Notes under the pieces: generated by a model
Seen by the model: the letters and a program-made list of their open reading frames with translations, nothing else
Told to the model about the DNA's origin: nothing
Database searches by the model: none
Source: Sporisorium sorghi
Taxonomy: Eukaryota > Basidiomycota > Ustilaginomycetes > Ustilaginales > Ustilaginaceae
Direction: 5' to 3'
DNA length: 23,322 bases
Assembly (NCBI GenBank): GCA_023212695.1
Contig: JALCCG010000319.1
Location: 1-23,322, forward strand
Program-made: the position numbers and the translations under genes
Shown here: one piece after another, positions 1 through 8,990 of the stretch
Layout of the letters: the number at the start of each line of letters is the position of its first letter
Numbering within the stretch: position 1 is the stretch's first letter

Positions 1-540
1 AATTGGCGTTCAAGATTTGACTGCTGTGCTGCCTCAAAATTTGTGAGTGGAGGGGGACTTGCCTGTTTTGGCCCAAAATTCCCCCCCCCCAACAGGCAAG
101 TCCCCCTCAATTCCACACCTATGTGATACACGTTATTTTTTTTTTTAAAAAAAAATAAATAAATAAAAAATGGTGCCTCCTGCTGCAGCTCATGACGGAA
201 GTGCCGTCCGTCATCAGCAATCGCACACCGGACCGATTTTTGGCTCCGTCACATCGGCTATCGGTGGAGCGCTTCATGATCGAGTCGCTTTCAGAATTTC
301 TCAACGAGTCAGCTCAGTCCAAAAATCCCCCCGTTCCGATAACTCTACGCTGATCCAAGCGCTTTCCTTCCTTCTGAACACCATCACCACCCTTCCCGTC
401 CGACCTGGACTCGCATACAAACACCTCGCCGCTAGACACCAGCGCCTAGTTTGCTAGTTGCTTGTCTAGTCGGTTCTTGCGACGTGAGCGTGGCCCATCC
501 TTCGTCTCACTCCTCTCAACTGCCATTGGCCCAGCTCAAC
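1..540. other. Upstream region of GUT2; no supported gene
   Basis: This stretch holds an 18-bp inverted repeat (50-108), a run of ten C (81-90), and a T-run followed by an A/T-rich block (about 133-170), then the presumed promoter and leader of the downstream dehydrogenase gene. The in-frame extension of that gene back to 451 lacks a presequence-like start and reads as translated leader, so I treat it as untranslated. I see no RNA gene or other convincing reading frame. Confidence 0.5.
50..108. repeat. Perfect 18-bp inverted repeat with 23-nt spacer
   Basis: The arm GAGGGGGACTTGCCTGTT (50-67) is followed by its exact reverse complement at 91-108. The 23-nt spacer ends in ten C. A transcript would fold into a strong hairpin. 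It could be a short mobile-element terminus, a foldback element or a 3'-end structure of a gene left of the window; nothing in the sequence decides between these. Confidence 0.75.
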
Positions 541-3120
541 ATGTTCCGTAGACCTCTTACCGTAGCACCCCGCGCCGGCGTGCGATTCGCTTCCACTTCG
601 TCGTCGTCGTCCGCGGCCGGTCAACGACGCATGTTTTCCAACCGATCCATCCTCGCCGCTGTGGCGCTCACCGGTGGTGCTGCTGCCACCTACACCCTTG
701 CCAAGCCCAGCCTGTACGCCGATGCTCCCGATACCGTGCCCGGCGACACCCGCCCACACCCGCTCTGGTCGCCTCCCACGCGCGCCCAGATGCTCGAGGC
801 GCTCAAGCAGTCGTCCGCAAAGAGCCTCCGTCCCAACGCTTCCAAGAGCAAGGCTGACAACTCGAGCCTCTTGCCGCTCGCCAAGGACGCCAACTCGAGC
901 AGCCCCAGCCCCGCCGCCTCGGAGCAGTCCGGCGGTGCCGCTGCCTCTCGAAGCGGTGATCAAGACGGTGAGGGCTTCGACATTCTCGTCGTCGGTGGTG
1001 GTGCTACCGGTGCCGGTGTCGCCGTCGATGCCGCCACCCGTGGTCTCAGCGTCGCCATGGTCGAGCGCGACGACTTTGGTGCCGGAACTTCCTCCAAGTC
1101 GACCAAGCTCGTCCACGGTGGTGTGCGATACCTCCAGAAGGCTGTCTTTGAGCTCGACTACGAGCAGTACAAGATGGTCCGAGAGGCGCTCCACGAGCGA
1201 AAGACCTTCCTCAAGATCGCCCCTTACCTCTCCGACCACCTCCCCATCATGCTCCCCGTCTACAAGTACTGGCAGATCCCTTACTACTGGGCCGGCACCA
1301 AGATGTACGACCTGCTCGCCGGTTCCGAAAACATGGAGAGCTCCTACGTGCTCGGCAAGGGCAAGGCGCTCGAGGCCTTCCCCATGCTCAAGTCGGCCGG
1401 TCTTGCCGGCGCCGTCGTTTACTATGACGGTCAGCACAACGACACGCGCATGAACGTCGCTCTCGCCATGACCGCCGTGCACCACGGCGCCGTCGTTGCC
1501 AACCACACCGAGGTGGTGGCCATCCACAAGAAGCCCGTCGAGGGCAAGCCGGACCAGATCTGCGGTGCCCGTGTGCGTGACGTGCTCACCGGCGACGAGT
1601 GGGACGTCAGGTGCAAGTGCCTCATCAACGCCACCGGTCCCTTTTCGGACACGCTGCGAAAGCTCGACGCTCCCACGGCTCAGGAGATCGTCGCTGCTTC
1701 GTCCGGTGTGCACATCACGCTGCCCGGCTACTTTTCGCCGCGCGACATGGGTCTCATCGATCCCCAGACCTCGGACGGCCGAGTCATCTTCTTCCTGCCG
1801 TGGCAAGGCAATACCATCGCCGGCACCACCGACACGGCGGCGCCCGTCGAGGCGCATCCTCGCCCCAAGGAGGAGGAGATCCAGTGGATCCTCGACGAGG
1901 TGCGCAACTACCTCAGCCCCGACATCAAGGTGCGACGCGGCGATGTGCTCAGTGCGTGGTCCGGTCTGCGACCGTTGGTCAAGGACCCGGCTGCCACCGA
2001 CACGCAGTCGCTGGTGCGAAACCACATGATCAACGTGTCCGAGTCCGGCCTGCTGACCATCGCCGGTGGCAAGTGGACCACGTACCGTGAGATGGCCGAG
2101 CAGACCGTGGACCGCGCCATCGACGAGTTCAAGCTGCAGCCGCAGCGCGGATGCGTGACCAAGTCGACGCGTCTGTTGGGCAGCCACGGCTGGACCAAGA
2201 CCATGTACGTCAAGCTGCTGCAGCGTTTCGGACTCGAGACGGATGTGGCGCAGCACCTCTCGCAGACGTACGGTGACCGCGCGTGGAGCGTGTGCTCCAT
2301 CGCCGAGCCCACGGGCCAGCGATGGCCGGTGCACGGCAAGCGCATCGATCAGCTGTACCCGTACATCGAGGCCGAGATCCGCTATGCGTGCCGCAGCGAG
2401 TACGCTGCTACGGCGCAGGACTTTATCGCGCGCCGAACGCGTCTGTCGTTCTTGAATGCCGAGGCGACGGTGGATTCGCTGCCACGCGTGATCGACGTGA
2501 TGGGCGAGGAGTTGGGTTGGGACGAGAAGCGAAAGAAGCACGAGTGGGCCGAGAGTGTCGAGTTGATGGCGAGCATGGGTCTGCAGCCGGCGCGTGTGCA
2601 GCAGCTCAAGGAGACGTCGCTCGACCAGATGCGCAGGATCCGCGAGAACCAGCAGAAGGCGCTCAAGGTCTCCTCGCTGGGCGCGGCGACGCTGGACGAC
2701 AAGGACGCGCTGGCCGTCACGGCGCGTGCGTCGTTCAGCTCGCAAGAGATGGAGGAGCTGCGCGCCAAGTTCAAGCTGCTCGACGTCAACAAGGACGGCA
2801 AGCTGGACTCGAAGGATCTCAAGGAGGTGCTGCAGCGCATCGGATACTCGGACGTCGACGACTCGACGCTGCGTGGCATCGTCAGCGAGGTCGACTTCAC
2901 CAAGACGGGCGCGCTTCACTTTGAAGACTTTTTGGACGTCTTTGCCGCGCTCAAGGATGCACGATTGGAGAATGCCTTTACGCACATCTTGAGCGAAATG
3001 GACTCGCAGGGACTGCAGCCTGCGTCGTACGACCCTGTGGGTCCGGCGGCCAAGGAGCAGTCGCAACGACGTGACGCCAGCCGCACCATTCCCGTTGAGA
3101 AGAGCGGTGGTGGCTGGTGA
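541..3120 (+). CDS. GUT2: FAD-dependent glycerol-3-phosphate dehydrogenase, mitochondrial, with EF-hands
   Basis: The enzyme oxidises sn-glycerol 3-phosphate to dihydroxyacetone phosphate and passes electrons to ubiquinone at the outer face of the inner mitochondrial membrane (glycerol use and the glycerol-phosphate shuttle). The 859-aa product begins MFRRPLTV and has an Arg/Ser-rich presequence followed by a hydrophobic segment near residues 37-50. The FAD dinucleotide-binding motif GGGATGAG is at about 152-159, followed by the family signatures GTSSKSTKLVHGGVRYL and, later, GGKWTTYREMAE. The C-terminal domain carries an EF-hand pair: a canonical loop DVNKDGKLDSKD at 748-759 and a degenerate loop starting at Asp785. 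I chose the ATG at 541, not the upstream in-frame one at 451, because it gives the mitochondrial targeting sequence. Budding yeast Gut2 is shorter and lacks EF-hands; the animal enzyme has them. No intron is needed. Confidence 0.95.
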   Translation: MFRRPLTVAPRAGVRFASTSSSSSAAGQRRMFSNRSILAAVALTGGAAATYTLAKPSLYADAPDTVPGDTRPHPLWSPPTRAQMLEALKQSSAKSLRPNASKSKADNSSLLPLAKDANSSSPSPAASEQSGGAAASRSGDQDGEGFDILVVGGGATGAGVAVDAATRGLSVAMVERDDFGAGTSSKSTKLVHGGVRYLQKAVFELDYEQYKMVREALHERKTFLKIAPYLSDHLPIMLPVYKYWQIPYYWAGTKMYDLLAGSENMESSYVLGKGKALEAFPMLKSAGLAGAVVYYDGQHNDTRMNVALAMTAVHHGAVVANHTEVVAIHKKPVEGKPDQICGARVRDVLTGDEWDVRCKCLINATGPFSDTLRKLDAPTAQEIVAASSGVHITLPGYFSPRDMGLIDPQTSDGRVIFFLPWQGNTIAGTTDTAAPVEAHPRPKEEEIQWILDEVRNYLSPDIKVRRGDVLSAWSGLRPLVKDPAATDTQSLVRNHMINVSESGLLTIAGGKWTTYREMAEQTVDRAIDEFKLQPQRGCVTKSTRLLGSHGWTKTMYVKLLQRFGLETDVAQHLSQTYGDRAWSVCSIAEPTGQRWPVHGKRIDQLYPYIEAEIRYACRSEYAATAQDFIARRTRLSFLNAEATVDSLPRVIDVMGEELGWDEKRKKHEWAESVELMASMGLQPARVQQLKETSLDQMRRIRENQQKALKVSSLGAATLDDKDALAVTARASFSSQEMEELRAKFKLLDVNKDGKLDSKDLKEVLQRIGYSDVDDSTLRGIVSEVDFTKTGALHFEDFLDVFAALKDARLENAFTHILSEMDSQGLQPASYDPVGPAAKEQSQRRDASRTIPVEKSGGGW

Positions 3121-3734
3121 AAGAAAAGCGAAAAACACACTGTGAATGCCCAAAGTTTGTACGCTGTATGGATTGGAATGCATTGATTCGATCGAAGCTT
3201 GTAGGTGATAGCGAGTATGATTGAGGGAAGAGTGCAGAGCGAATGTGAACGGCCTCTTCGCTGCTCTCGGCCGTGTGGTGCGAGTGAAGGTGCGAAATGC
3301 CCCTGTCGAGCTGCTCGACTGCGTTTTCGTGCGTGTGTGTCTGGTCGAGCTGAGATGAGAATTCGGAGAAAAAACAAGAGTGCGCTTGGGCCAAAGAAAT
3401 TCGAGACGAGCGAGAGAAAGAGAGAAAATGACGCTTGGATCACGCACTGGCAAAGCAGAGACAGAGACAGAGCCAGAGCCAGAGCCAGGACCAGGAAATT
3501 CGAATTGAGTGCCAAGCAAGGCAGTCAAGCAACGATATCGCAGCCTGCCTGCTCTCTCTCTCTCTCTTGCTCATCATCATCTCCACTTTTGACCGTCACC
3601 GCTTCCATTCTTGCTCTTGTCCTGCATCAATCTACACCGCACATCGACTCGACTCGACTCGACTCGACTCGGACAGCAGCCACAGCAGCGTTCAGTGCAT
3701 CATCTCGGCTGCTATAGGTCAGCCTTGGCCCACC
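3121..3734. other. Intergenic and leader region of VMA2 with simple repeats
   Basis: This holds the 3' end of GUT2 and the promoter and leader of VMA2. Visible elements are AGAGAC/AGAGCC-type repeats at about 3456-3494, a CT run at about 3552-3567 and (CGACT)5 at 3645-3670. Pyrimidine-rich leaders are usual for highly expressed fungal genes. An intron in the leader is possible, since an AG lies just upstream of the start codon, but I cannot place a donor. No further gene is supported. Confidence 0.5.
3645..3670. repeat. (CGACT)5 pentanucleotide repeat
   Basis: Five exact copies of CGACT plus one base lie about 65 bp upstream of the VMA2 start codon, in the probable 5' leader. Confidence 0.9.
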
Positions 3735-5330
3735 ATGTCCGACCCTCGCATGAGCGACAAGGAGCTCTTTGAGATCAACGCTCAAGCCGCCGTCGAGAAC
3801 TACAGCGTCGACCCACGTCTCGACTACCGCACCGTTTCGGCCATCAACGGTCCTTTGGTCGTGCTCGAGAATGTCAAGTTCCCTTCGTACAACGAGATTG
3901 TCTCGCTCACCTTGCCCGACGGCTCTCGTCGTGGCGGTCAGGTGCTCGAAGTGTCGGGCAACAAGGCCATCGTCCAAGTGTTCGAAGGCACCTCTGGTAT
4001 CGATGTGCGCGACACCCACATCGAGTTTACTGCAAGTTCGATGAAGCTGCCCGTGTCCGAGGACATGCAGGGTCGTATCTTTAACGGTTCCGGTGCGCCT
4101 ATCGACAAGGGCCCGCGTGTGTTTGCCGAGGATTACCTCGACATCAACGGTTCGCCCATCAACCCCTTCTCGCGTGTCTATCCGGAAGAGATGATCCAGA
4201 CGGGCATTTCGACCATCGACACGATGAACTCGATCGCGCGTGGTCAGAAGATCCCCATCTTCTCCGCCGCCGGTTTGCCGCACAACGAGATCGCCGCGCA
4301 GATCTGCCGACAGGCCGGCCTGGTCAAGCGTCCCGGTGCGGGCAAGGGCGTGCACGACGACCACGAGGACAACTTCTCCATCGTCTTTGGTGCCATGGGT
4401 GTCAACATGGAGACCGCGCGCTTCTTCAAGCAAGACTTTGAGGAAAACGGCTCGCTGGACCGTGTCACGCTCTTCCTCAACTTGGCCAACGATCCGACCA
4501 TCGAGCGTATCATCACGCCGCGTCTCGCGCTCACCACCGCCGAGTACTACGCCTACCAGCTCGAGAAGCACGTGCTCGTCGTGCTCACCGACATGACCAG
4601 TTACGCCGATGCGCTGCGTGAGGTCTCGGCGGCGCGCGAAGAGGTGCCCGGTCGACGCGGTTACCCCGGTTACATGTACACGGACTTGTCCACCATCTAC
4701 GAACGTGCCGGACGCGTGCAGGGCCGCAACGGCTCGATCACGCAGATCCCCATCCTCACCATGCCCAACGAGGACATGACGCACCCCATCCCCGATTTGA
4801 CCGGCTACATCACCGAGGGTCAGATTTACGTGGATAGGCAGCTGCACAACCGTCAGATCTACCCGCCCATCAACGTGCTGCCCTCGCTGAGCCGTTTGAT
4901 GAAGTCGGCCATCGGCGCCAAACATACGCGTGCGGACCACTCGGACGTTTCGAACCAGATGTACGCCGCGTACGCCACGGGCAGGGACGCAGCGGCGATG
5001 AAGGCCGTGGTCGGTGAAGAGGCGCTCAGTGCGGAAGACAAGTTGGCCATCGAGTTTATGGAGAACTTTGAGGGCAAGTTTATCAAGCAGGGTGCGTATG
5101 AGAACAGGCACATCTTCGACTCGCTCGATATCGGCTGGGACTTGCTCAGGATCTTCCCCAAGGAGCAGCTCAACCGTATCTCGCCCAAGATTATCAAGGA
5201 GTACTACTCGAGACGCGCCAAGAAGCAGGAGGGCAAGGAGGAGGAGGGCGGCAAGAAGGGTAGCAAGGATACTCGGGATAACGGCGGCGCCAATGGCGGC
5301 GAGAATGGCAAGCTCGTCGATGACGAGTGA
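3735..5330 (+). CDS. VMA2: V-type H+-ATPase subunit B (V1 sector)
   Basis: This is the non-catalytic nucleotide-binding subunit that alternates with subunit A in the cytosolic V1 ring of the vacuolar proton pump. The product is 531 aa, close to the usual 510-520. The start [18 protein letters not shown] is followed by the beta-barrel ([20 protein letters not shown]), then the degenerate P-loop region SAAGLPHNE at 177-185, which lacks the Walker-A GKT as expected for B subunits. Later come the conserved segments [22 protein letters not shown] and [13 protein letters not shown]. The last 35 or so residues are a Lys/Glu/Gly-rich tail that varies between species. The ATG at 3735 sits in a good context (CACCATG) and matches the family start; the longer frame upstream is leader sequence. 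Its 3' end faces IMP4 across 202 bp. Confidence 0.97.
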   Translation: MSDPRMSDKELFEINAQAAVENYSVDPRLDYRTVSAINGPLVVLENVKFPSYNEIVSLTLPDGSRRGGQVLEVSGNKAIVQVFEGTSGIDVRDTHIEFTASSMKLPVSEDMQGRIFNGSGAPIDKGPRVFAEDYLDINGSPINPFSRVYPEEMIQTGISTIDTMNSIARGQKIPIFSAAGLPHNEIAAQICRQAGLVKRPGAGKGVHDDHEDNFSIVFGAMGVNMETARFFKQDFEENGSLDRVTLFLNLANDPTIERIITPRLALTTAEYYAYQLEKHVLVVLTDMTSYADALREVSAAREEVPGRRGYPGYMYTDLSTIYERAGRVQGRNGSITQIPILTMPNEDMTHPIPDLTGYITEGQIYVDRQLHNRQIYPPINVLPSLSRLMKSAIGAKHTRADHSDVSNQMYAAYATGRDAAAMKAVVGEEALSAEDKLAIEFMENFEGKFIKQGAYENRHIFDSLDIGWDLLRIFPKEQLNRISPKIIKEYYSRRAKKQEGKEEEGGKKGSKDTRDNGGANGGENGKLVDDE

Positions 5331-5532
5331 GCGGGCGGTGCGCTCGATTGGAGCTCTTGTCTTTTGCCTTGCATCCGTGGATCGTTTCCCTTCACTTGCT
5401 CGTTTCTTCTTATTGTCTATGTTTCCAATCGTCGATCGTCAATGTCTACAATGTCTTTGCTCAATCTTCTGCTTGCGATATGCTTCTGGAATGCATGCGT
5501 GAACGTGATACAAGTACAAAACCCCCTCTTCT

Positions 5533-6399
5533 CTACAACCGAGTGCGCTTCTTGGCCGAGTTCATGTACGGCCTCAGCACCCACTCGGTATCCGCGTCAG
5601 GTTGGTCAAGTGTACCCTGTTTGATCTCGTACACTCTCGCTTCGAACCGGGGCCCGACCTCGGCCAACTGGACCTCCCTATGGCTCGTCTTGACGAAAAC
5701 ATGATGCCTAAAGCTGATAAAGTCGTTTTGGTTGACCCAGCTGACGGTGCGGGTGCTATCGTCCTTGGGAACGGGAAAGAGATGCTTCAACACCGACACG
5801 ACGCGCTGGCCCAACTTGGACGAGAAGTTCTCGAAGATCAGGTGCGGGTACTGTTCCGACACGGTCGAGCTCTGCGCAGCGACCTCGTGGCGCAACACAA
5901 CATTGTGCAGCGTAAACAGCAGCGTCGGGCCGTGCGGGAAGTGCGACACGACCATCGCATCGGGCACACCCCTATGCTCATGCAGCACGACCACATCGGT
6001 AATCCCGTTCCCGCGCGCCGCCGCCGCCAGGTCCGCGACAGTGTACCCGCCCCGATTCAACCGCGTGCTGTTCGGGAACAGCAGCCGGACTTCCTTGGCA
6101 AACTGCGTCAAGCGAGAACTCGGATCGCGCGACGTCGTCACAAGCACCCGCGGATCGTACGTCCCCGCGCGCGAGTACTCGTCGTCTATACTCGTCCAAG
6201 GCGCTGATTGTGCTGCGTCAAGAGACAGATCCCGCCCCAGCTCTTCGGCCTGCTTACCGCGCAGCTCGGGTGGGAGCGGTTTGCCAGACGCGAGCGCTTC
6301 CCGAATCTGCTGCTTGCGCTCGTAGATCTGTTTTTCTTTGCTCTCGAGCGCTTTCTTGTAGATGTACTCGCGCCGTTCGCGCGTTTGTCTTCGCAGCAT
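5533..6399 (-). CDS. IMP4: U3 snoRNP protein Imp4 (Brix domain)
   Basis: Imp4 is part of the Mpp10-Imp3-Imp4 complex of the small-subunit processome in the nucleolus and helps U3 snoRNA pair with pre-rRNA during 18S processing. The product is 288 aa, the usual size. The start MLRRQTRERREYIYKKA is the characteristic Imp4 N terminus, followed by a charged helix (15-55). The Brix domain runs from about 83 to 265, with the opening strand RVLVTTSRDPS, the loop FPNSTRLNRGGY, and HGPTLLFTLHNVVLRHE in the middle. The tail TEWVLRPYMNSAKKR is also typical. It has no intron. It shares a 706-bp divergent promoter region with the mitochondrial ribosomal protein gene to its right. Confidence 0.96.
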   Translation of the reverse strand: MLRRQTRERREYIYKKALESKEKQIYERKQQIREALASGKPLPPELRGKQAEELGRDLSLDAAQSAPWTSIDDEYSRAGTYDPRVLVTTSRDPSSRLTQFAKEVRLLFPNSTRLNRGGYTVADLAAAARGNGITDVVVLHEHRGVPDAMVVSHFPHGPTLLFTLHNVVLRHEVAAQSSTVSEQYPHLIFENFSSKLGQRVVSVLKHLFPVPKDDSTRTVSWVNQNDFISFRHHVFVKTSHREVQLAEVGPRFEARVYEIKQGTLDQPDADTEWVLRPYMNSAKKRTRL

Positions 6400-7105
6400 C
6401 GTCGCGAGAGTGTGGAGCCTGGGTTGGTGGGGGGGGGGAAAGGGCGACGGAGCTCTTTGTTGATCCTGAGTTGGTGCTGCCGGCGATTGCAGAGGTTGAC
6501 TTATTCCTTAGGCCTTGAGGTTCTGTGATGCAGGTCGTAGCTGTTTGGTGTCAGACGCTGTTGAAGAAATGAGACAGATGTCTGCGAAGGATACGGTGTG
6601 TAAGGCTCGTCGAGGTGGTTCAAGTGAGAGAGGTATCGAGTGCAGCAGAAATGAGCTTTCTTCGTTTCTCTCTGCAGAAAGGGAAATTTTGCTTGAACCG
6701 CTCAGCTGTTGCTTGAAATTTCAACAGCCGAGACCCGCGATTTTTTTTGTCGCGGTGCAGACTAATGCTGACAAATCTTCGTTTCGGGACCTGTCAAAGC
6801 TCAAAAAAAGCGCCAATTTCTTCCGAAGTTGCTTTGCAGCTCTCTCGTGTGCAACACCACCATCAGATCCTTCTTGTCGTCCTCGACACTACATCACTAA
6901 CTTCGCATCGTCCTACCCTCGACATATCCGTCGCATCCTTAACGGACCTACGGCCGCTCAAGCGTCACCTCACGAATCGAGTGCTACCTCAAAAACCACC
7001 AAGGACGGACGACGAGCTACATTCTTCTCTCTACATCCTCGATACGCATCATCTGCTGCTCTCCATTCTCAACAGCAGCAGTCCATCTTTGTTCTTGCCG
7101 GCGCA
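6400..7105. other. Divergent promoter region between IMP4 and bL28m
   Basis: This 706-bp stretch must contain the start sites of both flanking genes. A short inverted repeat, CCGCGA (6735-6740) and TCGCGG (6750-6755) around a T run, lies near the middle. The open frame that runs into bL28m from the left has no recognisable protein content and is leader sequence. No TATA box stands out. Confidence 0.5.
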
Positions 7106-7576
7106 ATGTTCTTCACAGCGATCCGCCTGGGATCTCGCACGACGTACCGCGGCTCTCGCGGCTCGGGCTCTGGCGCGTCCACGCGCACCTCTGCCTTCTC
7201 CTCGCCCAAATCGCGCAACGCCGCCGCGACCGCCCTGGAGACGGGTACGATCTTCAAGCGCGCCCAACGCGGCCTGTACGACGGCAAGATCATCCAGTCG
7301 GGCCACAACGTGCCCAAGTCGCGTCAAAAGACCGCACGCACGTGGACGCCCAACATCCAGAACAAGCGGCTCTGGTCCGACACGCTCCAGCAGTTCGTAC
7401 AGGCGCGAGTGTCGACCAGCGCGTTGAGGACGATGGATAAGCTGGGCGGGCTGGATCGGTATTTGGCCAAGACGAGGGGCGAGAAGTTGGGCGAATGGGG
7501 GAGGAGCTTGAGGGATACGTTGGCGCTGAGGCTGAGGGGGAACAGGTTGAAGCCATGGACCCAGCTTCAGAACTAA
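7106..7576 (+). CDS. MRPL24: Mitochondrial large-subunit ribosomal protein bL28m
   Basis: A structural protein of the mitochondrial 54S subunit, homologous to bacterial L28 and yeast Mrpl24. The product is 156 aa. The start MFFTAIRLGSRTTYRG followed by a Ser/Arg/Ala-rich stretch to about residue 45 looks like a mitochondrial presequence. The core FKRAQRGLYDGKIIQSGHNV, then SRQKTARTWTPNIQNKRLWS, is the L28 signature (basic strand and SxxKxxRxWxPN). A further helix VSTSALRTMDKLGGLDRYL is typical of the mitochondrial form. I chose the ATG at 7106 because the conserved core follows a plausible presequence; upstream residues in the same frame have no family match. Confidence 0.9.
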   Translation: MFFTAIRLGSRTTYRGSRGSGSGASTRTSAFSSPKSRNAAATALETGTIFKRAQRGLYDGKIIQSGHNVPKSRQKTARTWTPNIQNKRLWSDTLQQFVQARVSTSALRTMDKLGGLDRYLAKTRGEKLGEWGRSLRDTLALRLRGNRLKPWTQLQN

Positions 7577-8137
7577 GCTACGCCTGCTTGCTCAGCCCCG
7601 CATGTCCACCGTCTTGCTTGTCTCAGCCTCTCCAACGAAGGCCTTGCCTTGTCTGCCGAATTCTAGTTAGTTGTCATCTTTCTGTAACTGTGTCGCTCTG
7701 CGTCTATCTCTCTTCCAGCTCGCTCCCCGCCCGAACCGAGGACCGAGATATGCGTGAAAAGAACCTGTGAACACCGCCTTTGGGTCAATTCCGTCGTTCA
7801 GCTCGAACCCATGGGTGCCAGCGATTTCGCTCACGCCTTCTGCTTCTGTTTTCTCCTCATCGCGCTCGCTTTGCTGCGTCGAGGTCTTCCGCACCTTTTT
7901 GTTCCTCTCTTCTGCCTCGCTGCGCTTAGTCATCTCCTAGAGCGGTTCCGGCTCACGCTTGCGACAGACCCACGTAACGCACCAGGCGTTGTCGTCCCAC
8001 TCGCTTGTGAACTAGAATGCTCCCCACTGAACATTCTCAGTTGGAACACCGGCGGTCGGCGATAGCATAAAAAGGCCCTTCGCTTCGCCTCTCCGGCTCA
8101 ACCACAGCTAGCTACCTTTCCAGCCATCACTGTCAAG
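7577..8137. other. Intergenic region, left edge of the accessory island
   Basis: This contains the bL28m 3' end and the promoter and leader of the first small secreted gene copy, including a CATAAAAAGG box at 8066-8075. A minus-strand frame at 7667-7933 is charged, low in complexity and unrecognised; I do not call it. Confidence 0.45.
8066..8075 (+). promoter_or_regulatory. TATA-like box CATAAAAAGG of the first cluster copy
   Basis: It lies 72 bp upstream of the ATG at 8138, in the context AGCATAAA that recurs before the copies at 9856 and 15400. A pyrimidine-rich leader follows. Confidence 0.6.
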
Positions 8138-8468
8138 ATGAAAAGCTTCAACCAGCTCCTTGTCGTCGTCGTCGTCGTCGTCGTCGTCGGCCTTTGCATG
8201 TTTGTCATGACCGTCACAGCCAAGTCGCAGCGTACCCCCTTGCGATTCAAATCACAGATGTCGCGAACCTGATGTTTGCTGTTATGAGCATTCATACGCC
8301 CCGTGAGTAGACAAGCCCATTCTCATCAGCGCCCTCCCCCTCTGTCCCGTCCAGGCTTCCGAACAGTTGTCATTGGCACGTACTTTTTGCATGAACCGTA
8401 AAAAAAGCGGCATCGGCTTTCGTATGACGACTACGAGTGCTTCAACAAAGGGTGCCCCGACGGATGGG
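8138..8468 (+). pseudogene. Broken copy of the six-cysteine secreted protein family
   Basis: The start MKSFNQLL, a hydrophobic core and the ending TVTA give the same signal peptide as in the neighbouring copies. The core is a run of valines encoded by a GTC repeat (about 8163-8189). After the signal peptide the frame closes at about 8270. The cysteine region continues in a frame shifted by one base (Cys codons at 8241, 8259 and the pair at 8277-8282, spacing C-x5-C-x5-CC). A run of five C at 8235-8239 is the likely place of the shift. A GTGAGT donor lies at 8303, as in the other copies. A second-exon remnant with Cys codons at 8439 and 8454 and the family ending CPDGW is visible, but no candidate acceptor AG joins it in phase. 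Two lesions therefore mark this as a pseudogene, unless the assembly has errors. Confidence 0.65.
8163..8189 (+). repeat. GTC trinucleotide repeat inside a signal peptide
   Basis: Nine consecutive GTC codons give a pure valine stretch in the hydrophobic core of the broken copy's signal peptide. The sister copies have mixed Val/Leu/Ala/Met there, so the repeat looks like replication-slippage expansion. Confidence 0.8.
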
Positions 8469-8990
8469 CTCACGCTTCCGAACTCAAATGGATGCTTGCG
8501 CACCGTCTCGCATCTTTTTCATTCCAAAAAGAGCCTTTACCTTGTCTGCCCAATCCTATCCAGCTTCAACCTTGCACCCGATTGCGCTGTTGCTCTCCTG
8601 ATATCAGCGCGCTCACCGTCCAATTCAGCAAAGGTGAAATGCAACTCTGAACACAGCCCTTGAGCTGTTCAGCTCGGATCCTTTTGGCTCTTACTTGTGA
8701 GATGACCATCATCGTCTTTCATCTGTTGGCACTCGCCCCACCTTTCTCCCCCTTTTCTGATCACGTCCTGCATGTGTTTGTGCCTGCTCGCTTGCTCAGT
8801 TGCGCTTGTTCGGCACCCTACGGTGGGTTCGGAGCCTCAGTACCCTGAAGCAAAACAACCGGCACCAACTGTACCCTAATGCACTTATGCCTTCTTCGCT
8901 GCTCGTGTTTGACCCGACCCCTGAATCCACCAGCTGACGTGTTCCCTGACAAGCTCTCTCACCCTTTGAAGCATCCCATCCTGAATCGAG
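8469..8990. other. Intergenic region between cluster copies one and two
   Basis: No gene is supported. The frame of the broken copy's second exon stays open to about 8648, unlike its relatives, which stop within a few codons of the last cysteine. The 13-mer CTCGGATCCTTTT at 8673-8685 recurs at 9575-9587 after the next copy. No clear TATA box precedes the ATG at 8991. Confidence 0.45.

Noticed and set aside
170..457. Small plus-strand frame upstream of GUT2
   Set aside because: No conserved motif, and it lies in the promoter or leader next to low-complexity sequence.
466..3528. Minus-strand 1020-residue open frame opposite GUT2
   Set aside because: It is the complement of a GC-rich coding region with strong codon bias; the product is Arg/Leu/Val/His-rich with no family motif.
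3627..5111. Minus-strand 494-residue open frame opposite VMA2
   Set aside because: Same antisense artefact; no recognisable domain, and it covers the conserved V-ATPase gene almost entirely.
7667..7933. 88-residue minus-strand frame after bL28m
   Set aside because: Charged, low-complexity product with no recognisable motif; it overlaps the bL28m 3' region.
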